DNA from: Paragonimus skrjabini miyazakii
Taxonomy: Eukaryota > Platyhelminthes > Trematoda > Plagiorchiida > Troglotrematidae
NCBI GenBank assembly: GCA_014338405.1
Contig: JTDE01001114.1
Span: 100,129-164,128 of the forward strand
Direction of reading: 5' to 3'
DNA: 64,000 nt
Part shown: positions 37,085 to 48,319 of the stretch, piece by piece
How the letters are laid out: each line of letters opens with the position of its first letter
How positions within the stretch are numbered: the first letter of the stretch is position 1
Program-made: the position numbers and the translations under genes
The notes under the pieces: generated by a model
What the model was told of the DNA's origin: nothing
Database searches by the model: none
The model's input: only the letters and a program-made list of their open reading frames with translations

Positions 37085-38917
37085 GGTAAACCTTGCTTGC
37101 CATCATGCACATACACCGATAAGATTGTTTAGTTTACCACTAGTCACTTCACCATCCAGCATGTAATTTAGGAAGCCGCTCCTTCAAACAACAGTCAGAT
37201 TTACCCCTGGTCATCCCCAGACTTCAGCCAAATCCCCATTGTACCTACGTAACATGTGAAATTTCAAATTTTGGTGCTAAAATCAGCAATAAGAATGAGG
37301 GATTCATCAAGACTCAGGGACAACCATCAATATCATGGCGTAGAATATAGGAATTGCAGGCTCGTACCCCCGCTAAGCAAACAGTAACCTGTATGTATTT
37401 TACGCGAAAAGGCCTCTTAAAGTGACTAATCGCACTAGATAACTCAAAAGACAACACAAGGTACTCCCTATTTTGGCCGCCTGATGCCATCGTCCAAAAG
37501 TGGACCACGTCAACAAACTTCAGTTCCACTTTATCACAGCGACCTGGCGACTGTTTCCTGAAATTCATACGAAGCTTTTTTGCTTTATGTTGTAACTCAT
37601 AAACAATTATAAAAGATCTCGTCCTTTTATCGACAGATAGGATTGAAACTAACGTTTCGCACATGTTGCTCGCCGAAATTTTCAGTGCAAACTTTCTCAC
37701 TAATAGCTTCGACCATCTAAGGACATACTGAGTGATTAGTGATACAGTGAAAATCTCATGCGATGTACTAGTGGCAAATGAATATACATTACAAATCAGT
37801 GAAATAATTTTTGATTTCTAAAGGCAAAACGTTAAATAAGGAAGTATTATTTCCGGAGCGTTCAAAACAGCCATGTGTAGAGGGGTACTACTTCCCACTT
37901 TTTGAGTAGTACCTCAAGAAGAGTGGGATTTCACTCACTAATGCGTCTACTTGTGCAACAAGTGGAACACCTGCAGTAACAGATCTTCGCCCCGAACTTG
38001 ACGATATTTTTAACAGAATCTATAGGAAACCGAGTTGTAAACTACGATAGGATTTGTAAGTGGTATCTTGCCACAAAACCTGCGCATTCGGCTTCAAGTA
38101 TTACTGAATGTTGTCATTTCTGCGACAGACAGCGCCACACGCCTAATTATCTATTAGTTTAAGAGGTGACCCTTAAAATGACAAACCTCCACCGTTTGTC
38201 TTTCCATACACAATAAGGTTGGCCGTTGAAAGAAGAATGTCTGACCAGCTTTTACACGCTATTTATAAATGTGTTCTCAGAAATATGAACGCCTCGTTTG
38301 GTGCTCAACTAAAAAATATCAGGTGCTTCCTTGCATTTTGTCAGATTAATTAATTAATAAGATAAAACTTGTCTAAGTCAACTCAGTTGTCTCTATAGTT
38401 CATATACAGTAATCCCCCTGAAAAATAGCATTGGTCGTCTAACCTTACTCAAATTTCCAAACCAGATGAGTCGAATTACAAACAATGACTGTGCACAGTA
38501 TACCATCATGTATACTACGCGCACCTAAATGGGTGACATCAAGACATGGTTATGAAATTCGAGGAAATTGCGGTAATCAACATTCCAGATTAGGGCATAA
38601 ATCTAATCCTGAACACTAATTAGAAATAACTTGAAATCAAGGAAGAATAAGTAATGTTAAGAAAAATTAGTTAATTTTGTCCCTTGCTCAAAAAATATAT
38701 AACGGCTTTTGGTCACAGAAGAAAATCTTTAAGCCATACCAAGAATTGTAGGAAAAAGATAAGATCCTCCCTATCGCTTCGAAAACCTACCAGTCAATGA
38801 GACGAGGTTTCTGTTGGGTTCTATCAAATAACTGAAAAAAGAATTTGGAGCAGTCATTAAGCGACATGCAGCTAAACTTACTAAACTAATATCATTACGT
38901 CGAGCTCGTCCATCTGA

Positions 38918-39484
38918 CTAACATACAAAATTATGTGATGTATGAATACAATGATATGTACATTTTATTTTGAGTACTTTGCTTTCAGGCAGCTGAACAG
39001 TTAGAGCAGACTGTAATTTTTTACCTATACCAGTTGTGATATGCTCGCCTTTAATAGGAAGGTTCAAAAAGACCTGTTTCTTGGGGACCACAGTCACGGT
39101 GGTCTTCATCAGCCTTTTCTCGCTGTGAACATCGATGAACTTCTCAGGATAGCCGTTCGCGAGCAACACTTTCTTTAATCTCTCCCCCTCTCCTTGCGGG
39201 CAGTCATCGATGCATATTTCCTGGGCTTTATGAAACAGGGTTCTCACCAAACCTCGTTTATAAGTAATTGGTGCAAAAGAAGAAAATTGCAAACAATGAC
39301 CGCTCCAAGTGGCCTTACGGTTCAATAAACGTTGCAGTGAACCATCCTGTCGTCTAGTGAGTGAGATGTCTAGAAAAGATAAACTATTGTTTGCTTCCTC
39401 TTCTTGAGAAACAGAAAGATTAGGATGAGCAGAATTAAAAAGGTTTGAAAGTGAAGCAAAATGAATATTAGTGGTAAAAATCAA
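38918..39484 (-). pseudogene. Penelope RT thumb region
   Basis: A 188-codon frame following the YVDD box. It includes SLSFLDISLTRRQDGSLQR and a long thumb with GYPEKFIDVH and VFLNLPIKGEHITTGIGKKL, blocks that recur in the other two copies (SFLDVVIRRRADG; VFISLPCKGDELAETITRRL). The frame ends before the cysteine-rich endonuclease. Confidence 0.85.
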
Positions 39485-39555
39485 AATGTCATCTACATAT
39501 CACTTATAGAGTCTGGCACCATCTATACAATCAGATAGTTTTGATTCAATCATTC

Positions 39556-39798
39556 CTAAAATATATCTGCAAGTGTTGGGCCCAATGGACTGCCCATTGC
39601 TACGCCATCTACTTGCTTATAAGATGTTCCCGCAAAGTCAAAATGGATATTCTCTGTATACAAAAGTATAAGTTCTTTCAGATAATCAACTGGAAGAAAA
39701 AAAAGTAAATTTTGGTCGGAAATAAAATGGCACAATAAGTCAACTGTTTTTCGAAGGGGAACGTTTGTAAATAAAGAGTCAACATCGGTAGAAAACAT
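39556..39798 (-). pseudogene. Penelope RT palm, motifs A and B
   Basis: This 80-codon frame holds motif A (STDVDSLFTNVPL, with catalytic Asp) and the downstream strand GTSYKQVDGVAMGSPLGPTL. Upstream the same frame is open for FRTGTNLTEHE. Active-site residues visible here are kept; the element is broken by stops on either side. Confidence 0.88.
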
Positions 39799-40006
39799 CT
39801 CATGTTCTGTAAGGTTTGTACCAGTTCGAAAGAATCTTTTACACAGTGGGGGGTAAAATTCTGACGTATGGGATGTAGAATGTCAACAAGCTATCTGGCA
39901 AGTTTGTGGTACGGTGAGCTGTCCATGCATAGGATTGGCATTAACGGGACACCATATTTGTGTTTTTGGAGCACCTCTTAACTGTGGTGTGCGCGGTCCG
40001 TTTGGC

Positions 40007-40312
40007 TTAACCTGTCTGTATTGAAGTTCCGAAATGTATCCATGTAGCAGTAAACTTTGGAACTTCCTCTATCAAAATTTTGTTGTCAGTCGTACCGTCT
40101 GTGTGAAATTTTCGTGCGTCCGCTAGGATACCTTTCGTTTTAGACTGATAATCAACCTTGTTCATAATAACTGTACCGGAACTGTTGTCGGGTTGAAGGA
40201 AAACAACATCTTTTATCTCTCGCAGCTGTTTTAAAGCTTGATAATGTTCAGGTTTCAGGCAGCATTGCTGACGCACCGATGAAGTCAGGAAATGGTGTGA
40301 AGTATCGACCAA
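40007..40312 (-). pseudogene. Penelope RT N-terminal region
   Basis: A 101-codon frame matching the RT fingers of Penelope-like elements: a helix with LKPEHYQALKQLREIKDVVF, then QPDNSSGTVIMNKVDYQSK, corresponding to the usual 'I.....D....LP.DKG..TVV.....Y'. A frameshift near 40010 leads to the next block. The element's 5' end is not defined; the sequence upstream (40330-40555) shows no clear Penelope similarity. Confidence 0.82.
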
Positions 40313-40561
40313 CTTCGCGCGGAACCATCCTTCCTTGTCCTGTGACGTTGTATTGAGGTCTTTTTATTTTATCATAAAGGTTCTCAAAGTGCATCTATGT
40401 CTGTAATCTGTGGACTCTTTCGGGAGGAATTTTAAATTTCAGTCCCAGGGATAGAACCTCTAATTGTGCCCGCATAAACTGAATTTACGATAGGTTCTGC
40501 ATGTGTTTCATGTCATCTGTAAGGAGCAAGCACTCGGTTATTACTCACAACTAGGAGTATC

Positions 40562-40705
40562 GCTCAGCTTATTCACAATCGTGTCCTACCAGGATGTTCT
40601 GTCTCACATGTAATCTATCAGTTCACTTGCAGTCGCGGTGACGTCTATATCGGTAGAACAGATCGGTGCCTGCGACAAAGAATGGCTGAACATATACCTA
40701 AGTCG
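40562..40705 (+). pseudogene. GIY-YIG endonuclease fragment of another Penelope
   Basis: The plus-strand frame reads HNRVLPGCSVSHVIYQFTCS, then RGDVYIGRTDRCLRQRMAEH, then IPK. This is the complete core of a Penelope GIY-YIG domain with Tyr-Ile-Gly, the Arg and the Glu of the EH pair. It has no methionine start. It is interrupted at about 40701 by the inverted terminal repeat of the next element, which suggests a nested insertion. Sequence differs from the GIY-YIG at 42.1 kb, so it comes from a different family. Confidence 0.85.
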
Positions 40706-40814
40706 TCAGAAAACAACAGTATAGCGAACAGGTTCGTTTTCGGTTATTCATCATCAGACTAATTACATAACAATTTATATGAAACAGAGTTGTCAGGGCG
40801 AAACGGAAAAAACG
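40701..40814 (-). repeat. Left inverted terminal repeat of Penelope element
   Basis: Pairs with 42542-42655. Matching blocks include AGTCGTCAGAAAACAAC, AGTATAGCGAAC, GGTTATTCATCATCAG and the inner GCGAAACGGA. A third related copy of the terminal motif lies at 6421-6470. It holds the hammerhead-like core discussed in the findings. Confidence 0.88.
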
Positions 40815-41515
40815 CAGACCATACTAGGTGGCCAAACCAACTTCGAACAGGTGGAGAATAAGAACGACAAAACCTCTCAAATAGAGAAGGCGTTGTCGAA
40901 AATACTACGTTCTATGAAACAAAACGGTACAGTTGACTCTCCAACTTTTGAACGTATTCGACCAATTGGAGCCACAATTCCCAGGCTTTACGGATCGCTG
41001 AAGGTTCACAAAGCGAGTATACCTCTTCGACCTATTTTAGGCATGTGCAACTCACCATACAACCCGCTGGCTAAATGGAAATCGCATCTCCTTGAACCTG
41101 TCAGGCAGAAGTTATCAGAACATAGCCTATGTGACTCCTTTGAACTCATTAACACAATCGATGGGTTAAACCTAACCGAACAACAAATGCTTTCTCTGGA
41201 CATATCCTCCTTAGTTACAAATGTTCCACTGAAGGAAACGATAGACTATTTGTGTGATTATATTGTGATTAACAACATAGCTGTCCATATGCCTCACCAG
41301 AACTAAAACAGATTTGTACTTTTGTATTCATAACATGCAATTTAAATTCAATGGAGAACTTTACCGACAAACAGATGACGCGGCGATGGGATCCCATTGG
41401 GACCGTTGTTTGCAGACGTCTTCATGGCGAAGCTTGAGAATGATCAGTTAGAAGAAGCCATCCGTAGATTTAGCGTTTATACCCGATATGTGGATATGTA
41501 TAGTTAGCGAAAATG
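40779..41515 (+). pseudogene. Penelope RT remnant with destroyed YVDD box
   Basis: The frame 40779-41306 includes PRLYGSLKVHKASIPLRPIL and MLSLDISSLVTNVPLKETID (motif A, Asp kept). After a stop, the frame resumes FKFNGELYRQTDDAAMGS. A one-base deletion then shifts the 'PLGPLFADVFMAKLE' part, and the active-site box reads RYVDMYS followed by TAG, where YVDD is expected. A further shift leads to 41488. Confidence 0.9.
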
Positions 41516-42372
41516 CTAACCCAACCGATATCTTTGCCATTTTCAGCTCTGCCCACAGGAACGGGACATTTACACTAGAAGCTGAACATAAAGATCAACT
41601 ATCCTTCCTGGATGTAGTCATCCGGCGACGTGCTGATGGATGCGTTCAACGTAAAACCTATAGGAAAGAAACATGGAATGGGCAGTATATCCATTTCAAC
41701 AGCTTTGTTCCTCTAAGGCAGAAAAGGAATCGCATAAACTGCTTGACTAATAGAGCTATGAGAATATGTACACAGGATACAATCTCCGATGGACTATCGT
41801 TACTAAGCGCACTGTTCTTACAAAATAGCTATCCAGAGCGTTTTTTAGGCGAGACTATGCAGCGTGGTCAGAAACAAGATAAGATGAACCTAGTGGAAAA
41901 GAAAGCAGTATTTATCTCGTTACCATGCAAAGGGGATGAGCTTGCCGAAACAATCACTAGGAGACTTGACACCGTCATCAATAGAACATTCTACGCTGCA
42001 GAATTACGCGTCCGTTTCAACTCCACTCCAGCTTTGTGTTTACGACTAAAGGATAAAATGCCCGCTTCTGCGGATTCTTTTTGCGTAAACTCATTTACTT
42101 GTTCCTGTGGAACTAGTTACGTGGGTCGCACGACCAGGCGTTTATCTGAACGTATCCGTGAGCACCATCCAGCCTGGATAAGCAGTGGAGTCACCAAGGC
42201 AATTACGAGCGCGATTGTTTCACACCTTGTTGATACACATCATACTGCCAATCTGGACTCCTGTTTTCATCCGAATTACCGAGTCAGCACCAGTCACTCA
42301 AAAGCTTTCGGATGCGGAATTTTAGCCACAGCCAAAGCGATTGGAATTGGATTAAGAAATCCACCCTTGTGA
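41488..42372 (+). pseudogene. Penelope thumb and GIY-YIG endonuclease
   Basis: A 294-codon open frame, the longest in the window. It starts just after the broken YVDD box (ICIVSENANPTDIFAIFSSA), continues through SFLDVVIRRRADGCVQRKTY and the thumb (RNRINCLTNRAMRICTQDT; QNSYPERFLGE), and ends with the endonuclease: NSFTCSCGTSYVGRTTRRLS, ERIREHHPAW. The catalytic Tyr, Arg and Glu positions look intact, as does the Cys-x-Cys motif ahead of them. It is truncated at the RT side and cannot act as a retroelement; whether the endonuclease part is expressed is unknown. Confidence 0.9.
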
Positions 42373-42541
42373 GCATAAAAGCGCTTTGTTCAGGCGTTGA
42401 AGTTACCATGGCCAACCGCACACACCATGACCGATCAAACCGTCATGGTTCCAGTGGCGTCATAATGGTGACGCAATCGTACCAAAACGTTGTTTCCGTG
42501 TACGCCGAAGACGTGTCTGACCTCACCCAAACTGGTTACTT

Positions 42542-42655
42542 GTTTTTGTCCGTTTCGCACTGAAAACTGTGTTTCTTATAAATTTTAATGTAATTAGCCT
42601 GATGATGAATAACCGGAAACGAGTTTGTTCGCTATACTATTGTTTTCTGATGACT
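42542..42655 (+). repeat. Right inverted terminal repeat of Penelope element
   Basis: Mirror copy of 40701-40814, lying 170 bases after the stop of the GIY-YIG frame. It contains CTGATGATGAATAACCG and GTTCGCTATACT. Confidence 0.88.
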
Positions 42656-42829
42656 ACCCTGAGGATTTTAAACCACCTAAAACGTGCCAAAGACCCAACC
42701 ATTAGTAGTTAATCAAATACCTTTTATCAGCCTCGAAGTAAATACAGTGTTATGCACTACACGCGTTAGATTTAGTAAGAATGAAATCAAGCAGTTTTAG
42801 ACGTCCTGTCTAAAACGTTTTTAACAGGT

Positions 42830-42950
42830 GAGTTGAGAATATAGCGTTACAGTCAAGTTGTCATACTCCGGTGACCTTCCTCGGGAGCGTTGGAATCGAC
42901 TAAAACACTGCTGAGTGTGGTCACCCGAGGTGATACGAAAGTTGAGTAAA
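42830..42950. repeat. Diverged relative of the 58.4 kb palindrome
   Basis: On the minus strand, CCCGAGGAAGGTCACCGGAG is followed by GAGTATGACAACTTG and TAACGC, parallel to CTGAGGAAGGCCACC...GAGTATTACAACTTG...TAACGT in the 58.4 kb copy. On the plus strand, 42905-42945 reads GCTGAGTGTGGTCACCCGAG and then GTGATACGAAAG, with a six-pair hairpin. So the two-armed opposed arrangement also occurs here, 180 bases beyond the Penelope 3' end. Confidence 0.65.
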
Positions 42951-42955
42951 ACAAC

Positions 42956-44939
42956 CTAATCGTATGTACTGTTAAACTCGAAAAAGGACCGAATCAAAAA
43001 TAATTTTTGATAACGTGCCGTATGACCGATGAAAGTCTGAAAAACTGGCGACTGAACAATACGTCACAGCAGATCTACTCGTGCAAGCGAGTTTTTGATG
43101 GCAACCATTTAACTGGCAAAATTTTCCTCAAATATGACGCATTCTCGATGAGACAAAACCGATTACTAAAGCTCACCGTGCCGATAAAAATTCGAAACAT
43201 TTCCACTCGAATCGCTAAGTTGCTGGATTGGGTATAAACGACGCTGGTTGTTGGGTAAAATGTTTGACTGGAGGTAGGCATGTGTTTGTACACGAGGACA
43301 CGGTTTCTTACCACATTTAAGGAAATCTGCCTTAGTGAACAACTTGGCTAATGTTCGGTGAAACCTATCAAACTTGGTTAAACACGATGGACGCTTCAGT
43401 AACCGATACTCAAATGACATGTACTTATGACCACTTATGCTTCGCCGTTCTAGATTACATTAAGTCCAACATCCAAGAGAGATTAACTAATTTTGGAACT
43501 TCGCGGCTGTTGTCAAAGAATTAATTTTTTTGACACCGTTTCCAGTTTGCCGTCAAAATGAATTGTGGAAACCGCGCATAATTAAACGGATGAGGTTTTT
43601 TCCTCAACTAGAACTTTGCAGCTCATCATTGTTACATTCTAACAGTTTATCGTTGTAAGCAAGAAGAAAACTACAATCAAGACAGAATTCTAAGATCATG
43701 AACGAGTTAACAGTGCAGTTTGTTTTTTCATGAAAGTTATCAACTCCCTTGGTTGCTCTTTAACCATAACAACAATTTCAGTTTACGGATATAAAACGAG
43801 ATCCCATTTTTTGCTAACATATGCTCCTAAACAGCCATTTTCAAATTACTGTCGGTGATCTAAAGTCACCTATTGGGTACATTGTAATCAGCAATCTCAT
43901 TAACGCCAATGTAGACAGCTGAATTAATGGGATTTTCTTTTAAATTTGATAAATCGCTAGTAAATGCAATTCAAATGAATGGTAACGTTAACAAACATTA
44001 CGGTAATATTGCTATCTTACTTTAAACTTGAATTAACCGGAAGCACAAGTTATCCCGCGAAAAACACGTTCAAAACAGAGTAAGCGCAAACAATCCACAA
44101 AACTGTCACTACTCGAGGGTAAGTTACATTATTAAAACAACTGGGTGTAGATGAAGTGTTCGAACCAAGGACTCGTCACACAAAACCCAGTGACATTATC
44201 CGCTGAGCCATTAAGCCTCAGGTGGCTCACAAATCAAATTAATATAATCTTTGCTTCTCAGTGAACAACTTAGTAAATGCCCTGAACTAAAGGTCCACTT
44301 GGACTTGAGCGTAAGTAAAGTTCTCTACTCTCATGGTGCTGCCAGAATGTCACATTAATGGGGCAGTCAATCTTTTTGTTCAGTATGAGTCGGTAATTGG
44401 TTGCATTTCATTTCTGTGATATAACACATACCAGTTTGAAGTCATTAGGTTGGATTGAAAATAATTAACTCGACTTCGAGGATCTACAGGCTATAGGTGC
44501 AGCCAAACGTCGCCTTTCGATCGACCTTATTGCCGTCTTTTTAGAAATTTACGACAACTCCGTTCAGGCTACTGAAGTCGTCTACAGTAGGTAGAAGGTA
44601 TCTTATCTTCTGACACCAATTAAACCACGACAGGTGTCGTCTAGTGAAACCAACCGTGATTTTTTTCCTTTTGCCACTCAGCAATAAAGCGACAACTTTC
44701 GTGTATTAAATAGTAACGTGAAATGAGTACACTGAGTAAAAATACCTAATATTGTGAGAATCACTCAGTCAGGTTTGTGTTTTTCCCTTGAATGCTGTTC
44801 AACGTCCTTAGATGTTCAATTGAATTAGCCTACTAGTTCATGAGAATCCCAGAAATTATCGTTGTGGTCAGATTTACTAAACTAAATGAAAATGTGTATA
44901 GTTCATCAACTGATTTCAAGTGATGACGCACACCAAATC
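42956..44939. other. No recognised gene
   Basis: Contains the SINE at 44140 and a 41-codon protein-like stretch at 44469-44591 (+), DFEDLQAIGAAKRRLSIDLI, of unknown origin. Confidence 0.45.
44140..44225 (-). repeat. tRNA-like SINE copy (different source tRNA)
   Basis: On the minus strand, an A-box-like TGGCTCAGCGGATAATG and a consensus B-box GGTTCGAAC lie about 50 bases apart. A hairpin GTCAC/GTGAC lies between. The T and acceptor stems do not pair well, so this is read as a pol III-derived repeat, not a tRNA gene. Confidence 0.55.
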
Positions 44940-44948
44940 ATTCTCAGG

Positions 44949-45176
44949 TTAAGCTGACTCATATCTTGCAGCGAATTTATCTCTTTGTGCAATCTCTTCC
45001 GGTGAAAAGCTACCAAAGAATGTTCCCCGCCCTGTCCCAACATATCTATAGTACAGCTGGTTGACGGTGGCCTTCGGCGATTTCAGATTTGTCTGATGAT
45101 AAAATTTCTGTTTGACGATTGAGTGACATCCAACACAACGCGGTCTGTGGATGACAGATTTTTTCAGTTGTTCCAT
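44949..45176 (-). CDS. Small protein, 75 aa, unrecognised
   Basis: A minus-strand frame with ATG in a strong context (GAAAATGG). It codes for a basic, compact protein: CVGCHSIVKQKFYHQTNLKS in the middle, then YYRYVGTGRGTFFGSFSPEE, then IAQRDKFAARYESA to the stop. There is no signal peptide or clear membrane segment. The Gly/Phe-rich turn followed by a charged helix looks like a real, conserved tail, possibly of a small mitochondrial or ribosomal subunit, but I do not recognise the family. It lies opposite to unc-5 and could be an intronless nested gene or a retrocopy. A chance frame is possible. Confidence 0.4.
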   Translation of the reverse strand: MEQLKKSVIHRPRCVGCHSIVKQKFYHQTNLKSPKATVNQLYYRYVGTGRGTFFGSFSPEEIAQRDKFAARYESA

Positions 45177-45179
45177 TTT

Positions 45180-48100
45180 CTACTCAAACAATCCATAACA
45201 CGTTTACTGAGATCTCCGGAGAGTTGTGGAACAACAACGCCCAAATATTGAAACCATGATGAAATTTAGAATCTTGTTGAGATGACTGGCTGTTACAACT
45301 GTGAAATAAAGTTATCGGTGAGGTGCCGTTAACGTGGTTACGTTCCTCAAGTCCATCTTCGCTAGCTTAACCAAATGGCAAGTTTCTCCCATTTTACTTA
45401 ATACGCGTGAATACAGTCATCTACGACTACCGTGATTAATAGTGCACTGAACAAGACAGCGTTCAGCCTAAAAGCAATATGAAAATCATATAGTGTGATT
45501 TATGGTAACACATTTTCAAACTTTCTTACTCCAAAGGAAAAGCACTCACATTTCCTCTAATTATAAGATAGTTAAACACAAGTCTGGGTACATTCAATAT
45601 CTCATGAAACCTAATTTCCATTGTTGCAGAAGAAAATATTCATTAGTACAGAGGTAGAACCAACTTAACATCGGCCTCTTTCGAACAACCTCTTCATCCT
45701 CCATACTCTTTTTCGCTTCCTTGAGGATCACCCCACGACGAGCCGAAACTATAGTTTGTGCCATTTTGGATACATACCAATCCGTAACTTATTGACACAC
45801 AGACTATGATGGTATTGTCACTCATTTGCAAACTACATTTTCATTTTCACTATTAAAAAGATCGATACCGTTATCGGAGAGAAACTCTGCTTCATGAAAG
45901 TGGTTGATGATGGTAGTATCTTCGATTTTATCCCACTTAATAACAAGCATCTGTATTGCAGTTGGGCCACTGGTCTAACGTGGTGTCTCAGCAACAACTG
46001 AATTGATGACTGTAATCTCGACAAATAAGCGTCAATTGGAAGCCTGTAGATATATGTGCTATGAAAATGTTTCAGATATTAATCTTCCGTTTTCCGAATG
46101 AATGAATCAACGAGTCTGTGTCTGTAGGCGTATATGTTAACTTATCAAGACATAACTCTTTGATTTTCAGATGAAGATGAATTTCACTTGTAATATGTAT
46201 TAGAGGTGTGTTCCGTGATGCCAATTTCTGATCCAAACCACATAGAACAGCATTGTTCACCGAAGTGGATATGCTACTTTGTGGGCGATAGGTAGTGCGT
46301 TAAAATTCTTAGCTCTAATACGGAGATATTGCCGGGATTCGCAAATGTTGTGTTTTAGTACACGCTACCAGCGGTTCACCTAAAACAGACTAAAGAATGA
46401 GATCGCTTCCATGAGCATTGTAAACTTCTTGTAAATTGTTCCCCAAAAAAATCAAAGAACTGTTGATCATATTCCACTTGGAAGCTGAGTAATAGTCTGA
46501 ACTCCATGATTTTTCTTAACTACCTTTGATTATATGTTTTTGTCTTAGCTGCATCTCGATTTCCTCTGAGTTTATTTTGCTACGCTCACGGGTTGATATC
46601 GCATCTTGTTACTTGTGGATATATTTAAAACGACAAACTATTGGTCATTTCTTACTAAAATCAGAGCAGTGGAGTTCCTTTAGTTTAGATTTTTTGTCCC
46701 TGCTCGTCCTTTCATGCATACCTATACAATAGGCTCTATCAGACACATCAGGAAGAAGTTTTCTAGTAACTAATGCATTTCCTGTTTGTTGTCTGAGATA
46801 GCTGGTTGTGAACAGTAAACAATCGTTAATTAATTTGATATTTCTTTTCCACACTGTCTAACATATCAATCTGTTTTTCTACCGGAGATAAAATGCGTTA
46901 CATCCGTATGGATGCGCAAGTTTGGTTGAGGGGTACACACAAAGGAGGTGTATGAATGGTGTACATGAAAACTGATTCAACAATTACCACGTCTTTCTCA
47001 ACCTCCGTTAATTCTATTCGCGTTTACTGAAATACTCGCCGCCCTAAGTGAAACACTGCCCGTGATTAAGTACGTGTGCCTGGTTTTTGGTAGTTTGGTC
47101 CATGATCAAGTTGATTAACCGCATATATGCTGATACATCATGCTATGCTTATCATAGATTTTCGCTAATTCTGGACACAATTACAGTCGAACACACTGAA
47201 CAATATTACGGGCTGGTTTGCGTGCAACTGCCGCATAGTTCACTTTTATGTTACATCTGGACGTCATGTCAAAGTCAACATGCGTCACTGTTATTATGAC
47301 GTATGCGTTCTAGACAACAGTATGAACCCCTGAAGCGTGGCCATTTCACCTTCAAGTGACTCGGTTAGGACGCCCATCAGAAAAGGTACTCGCAATGTGT
47401 TGGAATCCCAACACACTGTGCCGTTTGGTCTACTCAATGAACACAAAACATCACCATAGAAAATACTGATACGTTTTAACTCGACAATGAAAATTAGTAT
47501 GTGGACAGGCAAAACTGTTATGTAAACATGCCAACCTGGAGTGGATTCAAACAGGGGCATGGAGATAACCCCAGAAACCCTCCACTTTATTGGTTTCTTC
47601 CATCATATCTTGACCAACATCAAAATGAGGCAGGTTATTTTGCTATTTGTCTCACTGTAATAATACTGTGAATCCTTAATTCGACTTTCTTCTTACCAGG
47701 AAGAGGCTGGTTTCATCGTCAGTTAGCTTATTGCCTGATGAGATACTTCCTTGATTTTCCCTGATAATCGTACAACTAATTGTGCACCGTTTGCAGAGGA
47801 AAATTTACTATTTTACATATTCCTTTAACCTTCATTCCGCTCAATCATATCGGTGAAGTCCAGTCNNNNNNNNNNNNNNNNNNNNNNNNNNNNNNNNNNN
47901 NNNNNNNNNNNNNNNNNNNNNNNNNNNNNNNNNNNNNNNNNNNNNNNNNNNNNNNNNNNNNNNNNCTACAAAATGTCATCAAGGCCGTTTTTTCATGTAA
48001 CTTTTCGGACAATACTGTCCCCACTGTGAGAAATGTTGGTGCTTTTGGTAACCGTGTGGAAAAATTTGAATCAGTAACCACTGGTCGTGTGTCACAGTTT

Positions 48101-48319
48101 CATTTTCACAAGGAAATCGGCTGAGATTAAGAATACAAGATCAACATGTGTTTTATCGTAGCTTCCGTTTATTGAATAGGTGGATGTAAATCGATAGTTC
48201 ACTGTGATTAGCTGCGTCCATGGTAAGAATTGTCAAATAGGTGCATGATCTAAAGGACACTGTAATATACGGTGTTACTGTAATAAGTGGACTCGCGTTT
48301 CCTTCACTGTTTTAATTGT
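45180..48319. other. No recognised gene; assembly gap
   Basis: Short frames only, with the 100-N gap at 47866. Confidence 0.5.
47866..47965. other. Assembly gap, 100 N
   Basis: Exactly 100 N about 0.4 kb before the SINE at 48.3 kb. True length is unknown, so distances across it, including the possible intron to 48457, are uncertain. Confidence 0.99.

Larger units (their letters stand above)
32540..38917. other. Region 3' of UPA exons, few signals
   Basis: Apart from the SINE at 33984, the TA repeat at 34190 and the weak frame at 36984, nothing is supported. A 128-codon minus frame (37700-37314) resembles no known family. Confidence 0.5.
38918..40330 (-). mobile_element. Penelope-like retroelement, minus strand, decayed
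   Basis: On the minus strand one follows an almost full Penelope reverse transcriptase: YQALKQLREIKDVVFLQPDN (40312-40007), then a frameshifted LKPNGPRTPQLRGAPK, then GVPLMPILCMDSSPYHKLAR broken by TAG, then MFSTDVDSLFTNVPLRKTVD and DGVAMGSPLGPTLADIF (39798-39556). A TGA precedes an intact YVDDI box, and the thumb follows at 39484-38918. The GIY-YIG end is missing: similarity stops after LPESKVLKIKC. It differs clearly from the copy at 40.8-42.4 kb, so it is a separate family or older insertion. Confidence 0.9.
40701..42655 (+). mobile_element. Penelope-like element with inverted terminal repeats
   Basis: A plus-strand element of 1.95 kb with terminal repeats of about 114 bases in opposite orientation (40701-40814 and 42542-42655). 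Between them are RT remnants at 40779-41515 and a long thumb plus GIY-YIG frame at 41488-42372. Inverted copies of the pseudo-LTR at the ends are a known feature of Penelope-like elements. Its N-terminal RT portion is shortened. The YVDD box is destroyed, so the copy is inactive. Confidence 0.9.

Noticed and set aside
37314..37700. 128-codon minus-strand frame
   Set aside because: Composition is unremarkable and no motif or splice context supports it.
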